Shown: piece after piece, positions 42,540 through 54,730 of the stretch
Position numbering within the stretch: position 1 is the first letter of the stretch
How the letters are laid out: each line of letters begins with the position of its first letter
Source of the DNA: Nemertoderma westbladi
Taxonomy: Eukaryota > Xenacoelomorpha > Nemertodermatida > Nemertodermatidae
DNA: 64,000 nt
NCBI GenBank assembly: GCA_032718475.1
Contig: JAUCBJ010008029.1
Coordinates: forward strand, 1 to 64,000
Direction: 5' to 3'
Program-made: the position numbers and the translations under genes
The notes under the pieces: model-generated
Seen by the model: only the letters and a program-made list of their open reading frames with translations
Database searches by the model: none
What the model was told of the DNA's origin: nothing

Positions 42540-42760
42540 GGTAATATATACCTAGTCTCTAACTGTGTTTCTCTCGTTTTGAATTTCCCTCGACCACTCA
42601 AACTCCAAAGTGAAACACAGTTAGAGACTAGGTATATAATATATATACAGTTAGAGACTAGGTATATAATATATATACAGTTAGAGACTAGGTATATAAT
42701 ATATACCTAGTCTCTAACTGTGTTTCTCTCGTTTTGATTTCCCTCGACCACTCAATCTTA
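42540..42760. repeat. Inverted and tandem CAGTTAGAGACTAGGTATAT repeats
   Basis: ACCTAGTCTCTAACTGTG...TCTCGTTTTGA...CTCGACCACTCAA occurs at both ends (42550 and 42710), with three opposite-strand ACAGTTAGAGACTAGGTATA copies between them. Confidence 0.85.
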
Positions 42761-43033
42761 TTACTCATTACTCATTACTCCTTACAAACTCATTACCGGT
42801 ACTACAATATATATACTACAATAAGGTGAGTTGGTGATAAATCCAAGAGCAGCTAATCCGATACTGTTGAAAATCCAAATGCAGCTCCAGTTATTTGTGC
42901 TCAAATAGCACATATAACCCTGCTAAAATCCATACCGGTAATGTTTGCAGAAAACACCCGCTACAAAGGGAAATCTAAATATTTTAATTGATAATTTTCT
43001 ACAACTTTCTGGCAATAATGTGAGATTACTCGC

Positions 43034-44620
43034 TTAACCCTATTAAACCCGGGGGGGGGGGGGGGGGGGGGGGGTCAATACAATATGACCCCCCCCCCGT
43101 GGTTTTTTTATTATAATTCTGAAACAAACGCAGTTGGGAATCTGAAATTTTATGACTTTTCCTAAAAATCTATTGTCTTCATGGTAGTGAAAACCGTTTT
43201 CAAAAATATTGGGTACTTTTCAAGTTATAGCACCATTTTTTAACCCTACTTTTGGCACTTTTTTTGAGACGTTTTTTGAAAATTACATTTCATTAAATAT
43301 GAATTGTAACATCTCTACTTTTGATTTACACCGGTTTTTTGGTGTTAGAAATTGGATGGAATTCATATAAATTGATTTAGAAATTTCAAACTTGTTTTTT
43401 TCGATAGGTGCCAAATTTTGGTGCCAGCACCAAAATTTGAAATAAATCAATTTTGTAAATTGATTGTTTGAAACTTGTTTTTTACGCAATTGGGGTTTGT
43501 TGGGGTTCTGGATTCGATGAAATATATACGAATTGCACCAAGCGTATCAAACTTGTATTTTTCGGTGCTGTGTGCAAATTTTGGTGCTAGCACGAAATTT
43601 TGAAAATCCATTCAATAGATAAAATTGCTTGTGACAATTTATTTCTTGCGTTTTAGAGGTTTATGGCTGTTCTGAATTCAATGGAAAATATAATTATCGA
43701 ACTAGACATCTCAAACTTGTATTTTTCGGATGTGGGTGAAAAATGTGGTGCTAGCACCAAATTTTGAAAACCATCAAATATATCAATTGATTGTGTCACC
43801 TTGTTTCTTGCGTTATGCGGGTTTGTGATGGTTCTGAATTCAATGGAATCAGTAAAAATTTCATAAGAGTTCTCAAACTTGTATTTTTCGCCGGTTTTTG
43901 AAAATTGTTGTGCCAGCTCCAAATTTTGGAAAATATGCAAATTGATAAGTAGATAGTATCACCTTGTTTCTTGCGTTATACGGGTTTATGAGGGTCCTGA
44001 ATCCGATGGAATCAATAAAAACAGCACTGGACATCGCAAACGTGTACTTTTTGGTGATGGGTACGAAATTTGGTGCTAGCACCAAAATTTGCCAAATTAC
44101 GCCGAAAAATACAAGTAGGAATGATCTGGCATATTAGAAATGTATTCCATTAGAATCAGCGCCCTCGAAAACCTGAGAATGTGAATTTATAGCATCGTAT
44201 AAGTGAATTAAAAATTTTGTGTTCTAACTGAAAAGTGCTGGTTACTTGTTTTTTTCATTTTTTTCCTACGCAGAGAGGACTAAACGCCATTTATAGTAAT
44301 CATATCATTTTGTTATTTTTTCCAATGTATTTTGCACCCCAGAAAACCTGTATTGAAAAATAATTAGCCGAAAATGTAACTTTCAAATTTTGTGAAAATT
44401 GTGCACTACTTGTAATTTTGGTGCTGCAATATAACCACCCCAGTACATTATTTCGAAAATTTTTTTTTTCGGTCGGATCCAGACAAGTGATACCTACGTA
44501 CAAACAAAAAATCAGACGTTTTCGTAAATATTTGTAGATTTTAGAGGGGGGGTTCAATATGACCCCCCCCCCCCCCCGGTATTTGTACAACATTTTATAG
44601 CCCGGTACTAATAGGGTTAA
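43034..44620. mobile_element. TTAA-flanked non-autonomous element with internal repeats
   Basis: TTAACCCTATTA at the left and TAATAGGGTTAA at the right give piggyBac-type ends and target sites. G/C homopolymers lie near both ends. The interior holds about five copies of a 150-bp unit with GGTGCTAGCACCAAATTTTG and TTCTTGCGTTATRCGGGTTT phrases. No transposase. A truncated second copy lies at 51488-51880. Confidence 0.8.
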
Positions 44621-44929
44621 ATAATTTATTTTACAACAACCCAGTAATCCATTTGGAATCTCGACTCGATCCGATCTGCAGTGTAATTCAAATAGTGGCG
44701 AGGACCAAAACAATATTACGTAATTTTATCCGAAAATATTCTAGAATGAAACCGTTTTATAGTTTTGCAATGTAAAAATGTATGTTTCTAGTAAGGGGGT
44801 TTTGGTATAGATGATCAAAATTAATGTTTATCACCCTTTGGCTTTTGTTTGACGCAAGTATCGTTGTTCATCATGCAGCATATAAGGGAAAAAGGGTACA
44901 CCTTGGCTTCGCTATACAAATGTACCTGT

Positions 44930-46480
44930 AGGAATTGTGAAATGCCCAGCTAAAGAGCAATACATTTTTGATTACAGTAACTTTAACCAACAAAAATTTA
45001 TAGAGGAACTGGCTCTCCCATCCACTTGGACATATAATAACACAGACAAAACACTAGACAACAAATTCACCGCCTTCTATAACGATTTTGACTCTGTATG
45101 TAGAAAACATTTACCTCAAGTAAAACTAGATACCCACCACACCCCACGTAAGCCATGGATATCCCAAACTCTTATAAACTCAACCATTAAAAAAAACAAA
45201 ATGTATGCATCATTAATGTCCCATCCTACACAAGAAAAACTAAATAAATATAAACAATACCGCAACATTCTTACCCTATCACTCCGTATAGCCGAAAAAA
45301 ATTACTACGCAAAACAATTCGAAAATAACGCACATAGCACTAGGAAAACATGGAAAACAATTAATACAGCACTGCATAGAAACAAAAAACTAACTTCCCC
45401 AAAAAACTAACGGTTGAATCTGCAAACGGCAAAATTGAAGTAACCAGTCAGTGCGACATAGCGAACATTTTTAACACACACTTCGCCTCAATTGGCCCGC
45501 AGTTAGCAGATAAAATTCCAATATCTACCCGGTCCCCTACCCGTCATATAACCCACCGCCAAATGATCTCCTCCGCATTAATGGAAACATCCCAAGCAGA
45601 AATAATATACTACATACTGGATCTTAGTAACACTACTTCAACCTACGATTACTTCCCTGTAAAACTAGTAAAAGCAGCAGCCTATGACATCGCACTCCAT
45701 TTAACATATTTATTTAGTCAATGATTCCATACGTCATGCTTACTTTACCAACATAGGCCTACTGAAACAAGCTAAGATTACACCAATTTACAAAAACGGA
45801 GATCCTACAGACAAAAACAATTATAGACCCATATCCATCTTACCACTTTTTAGCAAATTGTATGAACGAGTTATATATAAACAGCCAACTTTTAACCTAC
45901 CTCAACAAATACTGTATACTAACATCTTCACAATATGGATTTAGGAAATCAATAACTACCATTGACGCAATATTCACTTCACAGTAACCCAAACCATACA
46001 ACAATCTCTCGACAACTATAACTCCTCTTGCTTAATCGCTCTCGACTTTCGACACAATAAACCACGACATCTTGATCCAAAAACTGAGCTGTTACGGTAT
46101 CCGTGGACTCCCTCTCAAATTAATCTCCAGTTTTCTTTCAGATAGATCCCACGTTGTGTCAATTGACGGTAACCTCTCAAATCATACTACTGCCCCCTGC
46201 GGCCTTGCCCAAGGAAGCCTCCTCTCCCCGCTATTATTCTTATTATACATAAATGACTTACCCAAGTGCACATAACTACTAACTGCTCTGTTTGCAGATG
46301 ACACCACTCTCCTATACAACCACAATAACCTGGAAACTTTAATATCAACCGTAAACTCAGAACTTCTTAAAATAGATGACTGGCTTACTGATAACAAACT
46401 GTCCCTCAACTTAACTAAAACCGAATACCTAATATTTACGAACAAAAATTGCGGTTCTCTCCCTAGTGTAATACCGTTCT
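44930..46480 (+). pseudogene. Decayed CR1/jockey-like LINE reverse transcriptase
   Basis: An open stretch 44937-45410 encodes the region before the polymerase. Reverse-transcriptase motifs then appear in shifting frames: I-T-P-I-Y-K-N-G-D and N-Y-R-P-I-S near 45775-45840, Y-G-F-R-K-S near 45930, A-Q-G-S-L-L-S-P-L-L-F-L-L-Y-I-N-D-L at 46206-46260, and A-L-F-A-D-D-T at about 46284. Several frameshifts, small deletions and stops make it non-functional. The endonuclease domain is missing. Confidence 0.85.
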
Positions 46481-46744
46481 ATTCTAGTAAACCGAAACTT
46501 GGTATATATATTAATTTGTCAACGCCAAGCTGATCAGGGCATGAATGAATAAAGCAAAATAAAACCCAATGAACCCTCACAAAGAAGCTCACAAACTAGG
46601 GCGCTAATCCTGTAGTAACCACCTCCCGAACCTCCCTTATTTGGCTTAGCACAACGCACAATGTTTAGCTCGGCGTCTACACTTCACCAATTACCCCTGC
46701 CACCTGCTGCCGTGTCATCAGTCATGATTGACCTCATGTCCATG
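46481..46744. other. Spacer between LINE relic and 71-bp array
   Basis: No gene or repeat is recognised. Confidence 0.4.
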
Positions 46745-47500
46745 AACTAAATGTTGTAATTAAGGGAAAGGAGCAGGTTACAGTGGCGGTGATTTCTAAC
46801 CGAAACAATAAACGAAACTAATTTTCGTAATTAAAGGGAAAGGAGCAGGTTACAGTGGCGGTGATTTCTAACCGAAACAATAAACGAAACTAAATGTTGT
46901 AATTAAGGGAAAGGAGCAGGTTACAGTGGCGGTGATTTCTAACCGAAACAATAAACGAAACTAAATGTTGTAATTAAGGGAAAGGAGCAGGTTACAGTGG
47001 CCGTGATTTCTAACCGAAACAATAAACGAAACTAAATTTAGTAATTAAGGGAAAGGAGCAGGTTACAGTGGCGGTGATTTCTAACCGAAACAATAAACGA
47101 AACTAAATGTTGTAATTAAGGGAAAGGAGCAGGTTACAGTGGCCGTGATTTCTAACCGAAACAATAAACGAAACTAAATTTAGTAATTAAGGGAAAGGAG
47201 CAGGTTACAGTGGCGGTGATTTCTAACCGAAACAATAAACGAAACTAAATGTTGTAATTAAGGGAAAGGAGCAGGTTACAGTGGCGGTGATTTCTAACCG
47301 AAACAATAAACGAAACTAAATGTTGTAATTAAGGGAAAGGAGCAGGTTACAGTGACGGTGTATTCTAATCAAAACTATAAACGAAACTAGATTTCGTAAT
47401 TAAGGATGAAATTCGATTTGGTAATTAAGGGCAAAGTTCGGGTTACAGTGACGGTGTTTTCTAAACAAAATAATAAACGAAACTAGATTTCGTAATTAAG
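46745..47500. repeat. 71-bp minisatellite array
   Basis: About ten copies of AAATGTTGTAATTAAGGG-AAAGGAGCAGGTTACAGTGG-CGGTGATTTCTAACCGAAAC-AATAAACGAAACT, more diverged at the right end. Single copies of the same unit lie inverted at 1462-1522 and 48185-48245. Confidence 0.93.
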
Positions 47501-48180
47501 GAAAACCAACGAAAAATATAAGTGTATAATATTAATAATTAATGTACCGGTATTAATATCCTATATCTATTTATATAAGTCTATATGCTGATAGGGCAGC
47601 GCAGTACGTTGATCCTACTTGGGGCGAGTCGTCGAGTCGCAAGTCGTCTAAAGGTTTTATTATTAGTGGCCACCACAATGGCCAGCCCTCCCAGCCAAAA
47701 AAATCGATGGAAAAAAGGAAAAAAGGAAATTATATTTTCAAAGAAAAAGGAAAAAAAGGATAGGATGCAGTTCAAAAAAAGGACATAACGGATCGGATAC
47801 GGTTCAAAAAAATGGAAAAACTGAACTGATATTATCTTTAAAAAAAGGATAGTAAACATTATATTTCATTAACCTTATATAGGCCTATTAAGAAACGTCA
47901 CTGTATGTTTCTAATTGTCACCTTTTTGCCTAGTTATCAGAGATGGTTGAGTTCGGACTATTGATGGTCATTGATAGAGGTTCATCAAACGCTTGTAAAT
48001 AGAACTTTAGTTTGAAAGAAATATAGGGCCTAAAAACTTTGATCGGGATTTCCGGTCGTGGCTACATTTAAATAAATAACAAAAATACTTTTAGAATCAA
48101 TCAAAATTCATCCATCTCCAGGGGAAAACGGATGCAAATAATAGCTGATTACGAGCAAAAATGAAACTATAACCGTGTTA
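47501..48180. other. AT-rich spacer
   Basis: Contains a purine-rich AAAAAAGGAAAAAAGG stretch (47690-47850) that resembles 48420-48485. No supported gene. Confidence 0.4.
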
Positions 48181-48184
48181 TAGG

Positions 48185-48245
48185 CTCTACTTTATTGTTT
48201 GGTTAGAATAGACTGCCACTGCAACCTGTTCCTTTCCATAAATTG
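48185..48245 (-). repeat. Single dispersed copy of the 71-bp unit
   Basis: The reverse complement contains GGAAAGGAACAGGTTGCAGT and CTAACCAAACAATAAA, a diverged unit of the 46745-47500 array. Confidence 0.6.
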
Positions 48246-48554
48246 AAAAACGACAATATTAATTCACCAAGGCGGGTTTTGTGTCAATAATAATAATAAT
48301 AATAATTGTCAATATCATCAGCAAGCTGAAGTTGATCTTCTAAACCAAAAAATGTGACAAATGTGTGAAATTGTGTGAAAAAAGTGTAAAAATGGACAAA
48401 AAAAGGATAAAATGAAACGTTCTAAAAAAAAGGAAAAAAAGAAAACGTTCTAAAATAAAGGGAAAAAAAAGGAAAAAAGGAAACTCTGGGAGGCCTGAAA
48501 GGCTTATTGGGTGGCGTATTGCTTTTGGGATTTCGAAGTGCCTGTTTGTTATTT

Positions 48555-48695
48555 ATTTTTCCTAGGGAAAAAGTACTAATTTTGTCCCGATTTTGGGGTA
48601 TGTTCGAGGAAAAAAGTAACAATTCTTAAATTAATTGTTACTTTTTGGCTCGAATATACCCTAAAATCTGGACAAAAAGTAGGACAACAAATAGG
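48555..48695. repeat. Imperfect inverted repeat
   Basis: AATTTTGTCCCGATTTTGGGGTATGTTCGAG... is mirrored by ...CTCGAATATACCCTAAAATCTGGACAAAA around a TTAATTTAA centre. No coding sequence. Confidence 0.65.
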
Positions 48696-48949
48696 ATACA
48701 ATACAGAAAATACAGTTAACTGAGTTCATAATATGAAAACCGCGTTTTATGAGTAGCTTTAGGCAGAAAGCAACGTAATAGAGTAATTTTCGAAGCAAAA
48801 CAATCATATTTTCTAATGAAATCATTTGCTGTCAATTAAAACAACGTTGTGTCTAAAAATTAAATGCTCATAATCTGCTTACATCATAATGTCCCGCACT
48901 TTACACTGAACACCATATTTTGTTTGTACAGGATAGACATATTACTAGA

Positions 48950-49275
48950 GACAGACCTAGCGGCCCGTGAAGCAAGTCGTACGATCGTAGGAGACAGTCA
49001 AGTAAAAGCTTTTTGTTCTGTCTGATAATAAATTAGTGTGAGGGTAGTCGCGGTGGTGTACGATAAATTTTCTAGACAACTTCAAACTATAATTTTTATG
49101 TTGTCATCATCTAATGAATTATAAAAGCTGTTGTGATTATAGAAGATAGAGAGCAGTTAGCGATATTATTATTTTATTCTATCGGATAGAGTAGTCTGAG
49201 TCTCAGAGAGGAGTCGAGGTGTCAATTGATTAATAATAATAACAGCAGTTGTCATGAATTCAATACAATCGCGCA
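48950..49275 (-). repeat. Right member of a distant inverted repeat pair
   Basis: Reverse complement of the 41500-41925 sequence, with small indels; see that entry. Confidence 0.65.
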
Positions 49276-49861
49276 CAAGAAGTGATACAAATAAAACAAG
49301 TTGAGATGTTTCAATGTAAACCGCGATTATCACTTTACACTGTTCAATGTAAACCACGATATTAATTAAATACAACAATTATATTATTATTATTATAACA
49401 GGGTTTTATATTTCAAACAATAATGTTAGGGAGAATCATTACGAGGCGGAGTAAACATTCAGCCCTATAAGTATACAGCCTCCGCAGTATTAATGTTGGC
49501 ACAAACATTTCAAAATAAAACAATAATTCGATAAGAGCATAGTACAATACACTGTCTAGCATAACTTAAACAACAGTCATAACTTAAACAACAGTCATAG
49601 CTTAAATAACAGTCATTTAGCTTGCACGCCAATTAAATAACAATGGGAAGAGTTATTCAGCTGAGACTGTAATAGCCAGCTAAACCAATTAATGTTTGCT
49701 TACAGTATGGGTTGTAGAGTAGAGTGATAATACTTGGCACAGAAAGTACTTATTTGTTAGTTGGCCTTCCTATTGAATGCATTACCAGGCAATCTCTATA
49801 TATTTTTCATGAGTGCCAGCTGATGGTGTTTTTATCATTGCGCCAATGGCAATTTTCGTGG

Positions 49862-50250
49862 CAATTCAGTAGCCAGTAGTCAGTAGTCAGTAGCCAGTAG
49901 CCAGTAGTAAGTAGCCAGTAGTCAGTAGCTAGTAGTCAATAGCTAGTAGTCAGTAGCCAGTAGTCAGTAGGCAGTAGCTAGTAGTCAGTAGCCAGTAGTC
50001 AGTAGCCAGTAGTCAGTAGTCAGTAGCCAGTAGTCAGTAGCCAGTAGTCAGTAGCCAGTAGTCAGTAGCCAGTAGTCAGTAGCTAGTAGTCAGTAGCCAG
50101 TAGCCAGTAGTCAGTAGCCAGTAGTCAGTAGCTAGTAGTCAGTAGCCTGTAGTCAGTAGTCAGTAGCTAGTAGTCAGTAGCTAGTAGTCAGTAGCCTGTA
50201 GTCAGTAGTCAGTAGCTAGTAGTCAGTAGCCTGTAGTCAGTAGTCAGTAG
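49862..50250. repeat. CAGTAGYCAGTAG simple-sequence array
   Basis: About 390 bp of 10-bp units (AGTAGCCAGT, AGTAGTCAGT, AGTAGCTAGT) with local higher-order order CCTGTAGTCAGTAGTCAGTA towards the right end. Confidence 0.95.
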
Positions 50251-50663
50251 CCTTTTTTTCTTACAGTAATCAAGTCTAACGACTTGCTAATAAATAATAA
50301 TATAAATATAATGATGTTATGTCGTTTGCAAAGCACAAATATGTGAACTTGTAATCTGGAGTACTTAGTTTGTTTGTGGTGTTTTGTGTTATGTGGTAAA
50401 CAGGTGTCACGCACTTTATGTAAAGTGCGGGAAAAAAACTATAAATATCAAATGAAGTAAAGTAAGCGGGTTTATTTAGATGAAAGAACTTCAACTGGAA
50501 TAATCATAACAGACAGTTTAATAACTTCATATCAATATTTGATATTAAGACACTATGAGAAAATGCATGAAGATCACATATATTTCAGTAAATATCCTCA
50601 AAATTTTAATTCATATATTTACTAGATTTTTCATACTCTGAATAATATTTTGTAGGCCTGCCA

Positions 50664-50710
50664 TTAACCCCTTCCTGGCTGGAGCGTACCACTGTACATG
50701 TACTACAATC
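50664..50710. mobile_element. Isolated TTAACCCCTTCC-type terminus
   Basis: The sequence begins TTAACCCCTTCCTGGC, like the left end of the piggyBac element at 53140, followed by a GTACCACTGTACATGTAC hairpin. The partner end is not certain; a TTAA at 55683-55686 preceded by AAGGGG is one candidate. Confidence 0.35.
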
Positions 50711-50956
50711 TCCTATATGCGCCACGGCCTAAACCGTTATTAACCTTCGCTGGCGTTCGGTAAATAAAATGCCTCAAAAATAGTGAAAATAATAAAGTTC
50801 TACTTTTAATCCCAAGTAATAAATAATTATTACTTACAGTTAAACATGAAAATTAACTTAATATTATGTAATAAAGAAAATAAAGAATAGAAGTAGCTAT
50901 AATTAAGTAATGTAGTAGCTATAGTAAATATAATTTATTGAATTATTTTTAGAAAA

Positions 50957-51298
50957 ATGAAGATGATGATAATATTATTGGTTGTAACAGCCGTTTGTGT
51001 TGCGAATGTAATGTCGATAGGAGAGGCAGTCAGTGATGTTCTGAATGAACGAGAAGTGGACATGGAGTTGGAAGAACGATGGGCGGTAATGATTATAAGT
51101 TGTAAATATTAGAGAATCTAGTTATTATTAGTCAGTATAAATTCGGATGTTTGGTATACTAACGTTTATAAACATAGTGACTACAAGTAAACCGTTTACT
51201 TTATATTTTATTTGCAGTGCTCCGCTCCCAATTGTAACTCATGTTTGGCACAGTGTCCTCCTGCAGTACAATGCCTGAATCATTATGATGATTGTTAG
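50957..51298 (+). CDS. Putative secreted six-cysteine peptide, two exons
   Basis: Exon 1 (50957-51085) starts at an ATG 5 nt after a TTATTTTTAG acceptor, so an untranslated first exon probably lies upstream. It ends at GCG/GTAATG; exon 2 (51218-51298) follows TTTATTTGCAG in the same frame and ends in TAG. The 69-residue product has a lysine/methionine start and a hydrophobic signal-peptide-like stretch (about residues 4-20), then an acidic propeptide-like segment ending in a Glu-Glu-Arg, then a C-terminal region with six cysteines spaced C-x4-C-x2-C-x3-C-x5-C-x6-C, the last being the final residue. The exon boundary falls at the pro/mature junction, as in many secreted peptide genes. The family is not recognised; host-defence, signalling or venom-like roles are all possible. 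ATTAAA at 51431 may serve as its poly(A) signal. Confidence 0.6.
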
Positions 51299-51430
51299 AA
51301 TCCATAAACTCAACCTCCGAACATCAACTCGCACATCACTATCAAACATTAACTTATTCACTGTGGTGATGGTTACTGATTTAGGCCTAAAGTTTTCAAA
51401 GACAGAAACAAACCACATCAATCTCGTTTA

Positions 51431-51436
51431 ATTAAA
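51431..51436 (+). terminator. Possible poly(A) signal ATTAAA
   Basis: Common variant hexamer 132 nt downstream of the peptide stop codon. Confidence 0.4.
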
Positions 51437-51487
51437 GAGGATCACTCCAATAATTTACTTGTTTAAAAAATATGTGGACTTGTATTA

Positions 51488-51880
51488 TTAACCCTATTAA
51501 ACCCGGGGGGATATGACATCACCCCGTGGATTTTCTGTTATAACTCTGAAAGAAACGGAGTTGGGAATCTAAAATTTTAGGACTTTTTCTAAAATTATAT
51601 TTCCTTTCTAATAGTGAAAACGGTTTTCAAAAATATTGGGAAGTTTTCGAGTTATAGCACCATTTTAAAAAATGGTGCTATCCTACTTTTGGCACTTTTT
51701 TTGAGACGTTTATTGAAAATTACATTTAATGAAATTTGATTTGTAACATCTCTATTTTTGTTTTATACCGGTTTTTTGGTGTTTGCATTTAGATGGAATT
51801 CATAGAAATTAATTTAGAAATATCAAACTAGTTTTTCGGCTGGTGCCAAATTTTGGTGCCAGCACCAAATTTTGAAATAT
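51488..51880 (+). mobile_element. Truncated copy of the 43034-44620 TTAA element
   Basis: Begins TTAACCCTATTAAACCCGGG and follows the other copy through AAACGGAGTTGGGAATCT and GGTGCCAGCACCAAATTTTG, then breaks off abruptly where reverse-transcriptase sequence begins. Confidence 0.8.
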
Positions 51881-53639
51881 TGCCTTTTTAAGAGGTTCAG
51901 ATATTCTCAGTGATGTGTTGAACTGATCACTGGCCGATGAGACAGGATTTACCAAACCAAGGCCCCCAAAACGATTAATAATATCTCTAAGCCAATCATC
52001 ACATACAGAACCAATAACGGCAGGTATAAGACGATTTCGAATGGAGTCCTCTAGAGGTTGAAATATACTGCTATCTTCACCAAAGCAACGTTGAAAAAAG
52101 TCCAATTTGAGCTCAGCCCATGGGTGAAAACAGCATAGGCCGCATGTGGTTGTGTCTCAGCCACCTGCACTAAATTGTCAAGAAGCTCACACCACCCTAG
52201 GACCTTGCCCTTCGCATAAGTGGTGGAGTGGAGAGTACTCAGCTGTTCCAATTACACTCCCCAATAGGCGCTCACCCTGGTCAGTAATATGAACATCAAT
52301 GCCCTTAAAAATTGACTGAGCTTTCTCAACTAGACCAGGTTTGACTACCAACCATGATTTTTCAGCTTTGGTGTGATATCCAAATCCCACAATTTCCTGA
52401 TATCTAGAAGATTACCTATGCCATTGGAGTCATCAGCAAACCAGACGGAATTTATTCGAGTGTGGTGATAATAGGTAAGTGGATTAATGGATATGCCGTA
52501 CCAGGGGAATGCTAAAGGGTCACCTTGGGTTGTTCCTTCATTGAACCCACGCTCGATAACACCACAGAAAAGGCGTATTTTCCTACGATAAGTGTTAATG
52601 ACATATAGGGATATAGCAGGGCAAAAAATTATGATGTTATGGAGGGCTACTGATCTGTTCAACATGTTAAAGGAATTCGGTGCATCAATCATTAAAATAC
52701 CCTCATTCTCATCCTGGTTAAACTCTTCAACCAAAGAATGTTTTGCTGCTTCTACTCCAGCTGAATGCCCTCCCGCCGTCTTAAGAGGCCCAGCAGTGTG
52801 TTGTACCTCCTCTTTCACAACACTTACTATAATTCTACCTATTAGCCGCTTAAGGACTTCCCCAACACTTATCGGACGAACTCCAGGATTTTTATTTAAA
52901 GGTATAAGACGAGAGGCTACAAGGGCTTCAATGCTATTAGGGTCAACAGGCAAAGGCGCTGGGCTACTTTAGCGATAATTTGGCAGAGGTCAGTGGACTT
53001 TGAGCGAAACTCTTTTGAGCAGAGAATTCTCCTTAAAGATTATGTATCAAGGCCAGAAGGACCCGAACCCCCTCTTATCCCTAAAGCAGCTTTAGCCGCC
53101 CGCCGCTGCCGCTCGCCGCTCCTGTGGTGTATCATGGCCTTAACCCCTTCCGTACGGTGACATACCTGGTATGTCACCATAAAGTGTACTGTGACATACC
53201 TGGTATGTCATGGTTTGTTTACAGTTCTATGCTCAGTGAAAAGATGCAGTAGCATGAATGGTACATTTTAAATTACTCTCAGGGCTCTCCATGGTACTAT
53301 GCTTTTGTAGTTTGAGTTCTGGTAGTCTGACAGTGTGTGGTTTACTGCTGTACTTACCGGTAGTACTACCATGAAGGGTACTGTGACATACCTGGTATGT
53401 CATGGTTTGTTTACAGTTCTATGCTCAGTGACAAGATGCAGTAGCATGAATGGTACATTTTTAATTACTCTCATGGCTCTCCATGGTACTATGCTTTAGT
53501 AGTTTGAGAGTTGGCAGTCTGACAGTGTGTGGTTTACTGCTGTACTTACCGGTAGTACTACATAGCTATTGGCTATAGCTCTGGTACAGTGGTGGACTGG
53601 TAGTGTGTGTCGTTATGTAGTACCAGTACAGTAGGCCTA

Positions 53640-54299
53640 GATATCTGTTTATGGCGGGTGTATGTATACCCAGTACGTCAACGGAATCGGTTGCTACGAT
53701 TTGGTTATGATGACGGTCACACGAATTCCGATTCTGGATTCCGAATCCTCGAATTCCAGGGATGATGATACCGATACCGATTGATAGCGTAGCAATTGAT
53801 AAATACAACCATACAATGGGTGGAGTAGATATAACCGATCAATAATACGTTCTCATCATGTAGTGCCGCTCGCCGAACCCACGCGTTGTTTAAAAAACTA
53901 GGCATTAACTTTATTCAGCGCCTATTATTGAATGCGTACGTTTTATACAAACAAGAACAAAAACCTGTAACACGAAACGAGAAACCTAAAAAAATCGTAT
54001 TCACGGATTTTGTGTATCACTCTGTGGCCTTTCTTACTGGAGTTCCTGATGAGAACAAACGAGTTACAACAAAGAAGAAGTCGACTCCTGCTACCTCATC
54101 CCAGCCACAAACGATACCTCGACCACATATATTAGAAAAGATAATATCGGCCGAATCCAGCAAACCACAGAAACGCTGCCGTGTGTGTTACAAAGCTGGA
54201 ATCCGAAAAGCGGTTAGATACGAGTGCACTTCGTGTTTAGATAAGCCTGGACTATGCCATGGTACTTGTTTCGTAACCTATCATGCGAGTTTGGCCTGA
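53640..54299 (+). pseudogene. piggyBac transposase, 3' part only
   Basis: About 53795-53845 encodes Y-N-H-T-M-G-G-V-D-I-T-D-Q, the conserved block with the third catalytic aspartate, and is followed at once by a stop. The frame 53886-54299 gives the C-terminal part: helix, basic linker, and a cysteine-rich finger (C-R-V-C...C-x2-C...C-x3-C-F...Y-H) typical of piggyBac-derived transposases, to a TGA. The N-terminal two-thirds with the first two catalytic aspartates is missing, so the protein cannot catalyse transposition. Confidence 0.85.
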
Positions 54300-54329
54300 A
54301 ACTATTAACTATGTACCAGACTATATTTC

Positions 54330-54730
54330 CGTACCGTATATATCTTTTTATATATATATGTACATGTATATATAATATATTTACATGATATAATTAATGA
54401 CATATGACAATGATAATGACAATGTTATCAAACATCCTATAAATTTAAAAAAAAAAAATTTTAAAATTAAAAAAAAAATTTTATATACAGTACTATTATA
54501 TACAATTTAAAATAAATATATATACACATATATATATTATATATTTATTTATATATATATTTAAAAAATATATTATATATATTATTATAATATATATATA
54601 TACAGTATATAAATATAATGAAATATGTACTAAATATATAATATATATAATAAATATATATATATATCAATATATATATACAAATATATATTATATTCAC
54701 TATATGTGGCATATATATGCACAAAATAAG
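54330..54730. repeat. AT-rich low-complexity tract
   Basis: Almost pure TATA/ATAT/AAATTT sequence within the piggyBac element. Confidence 0.9.
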
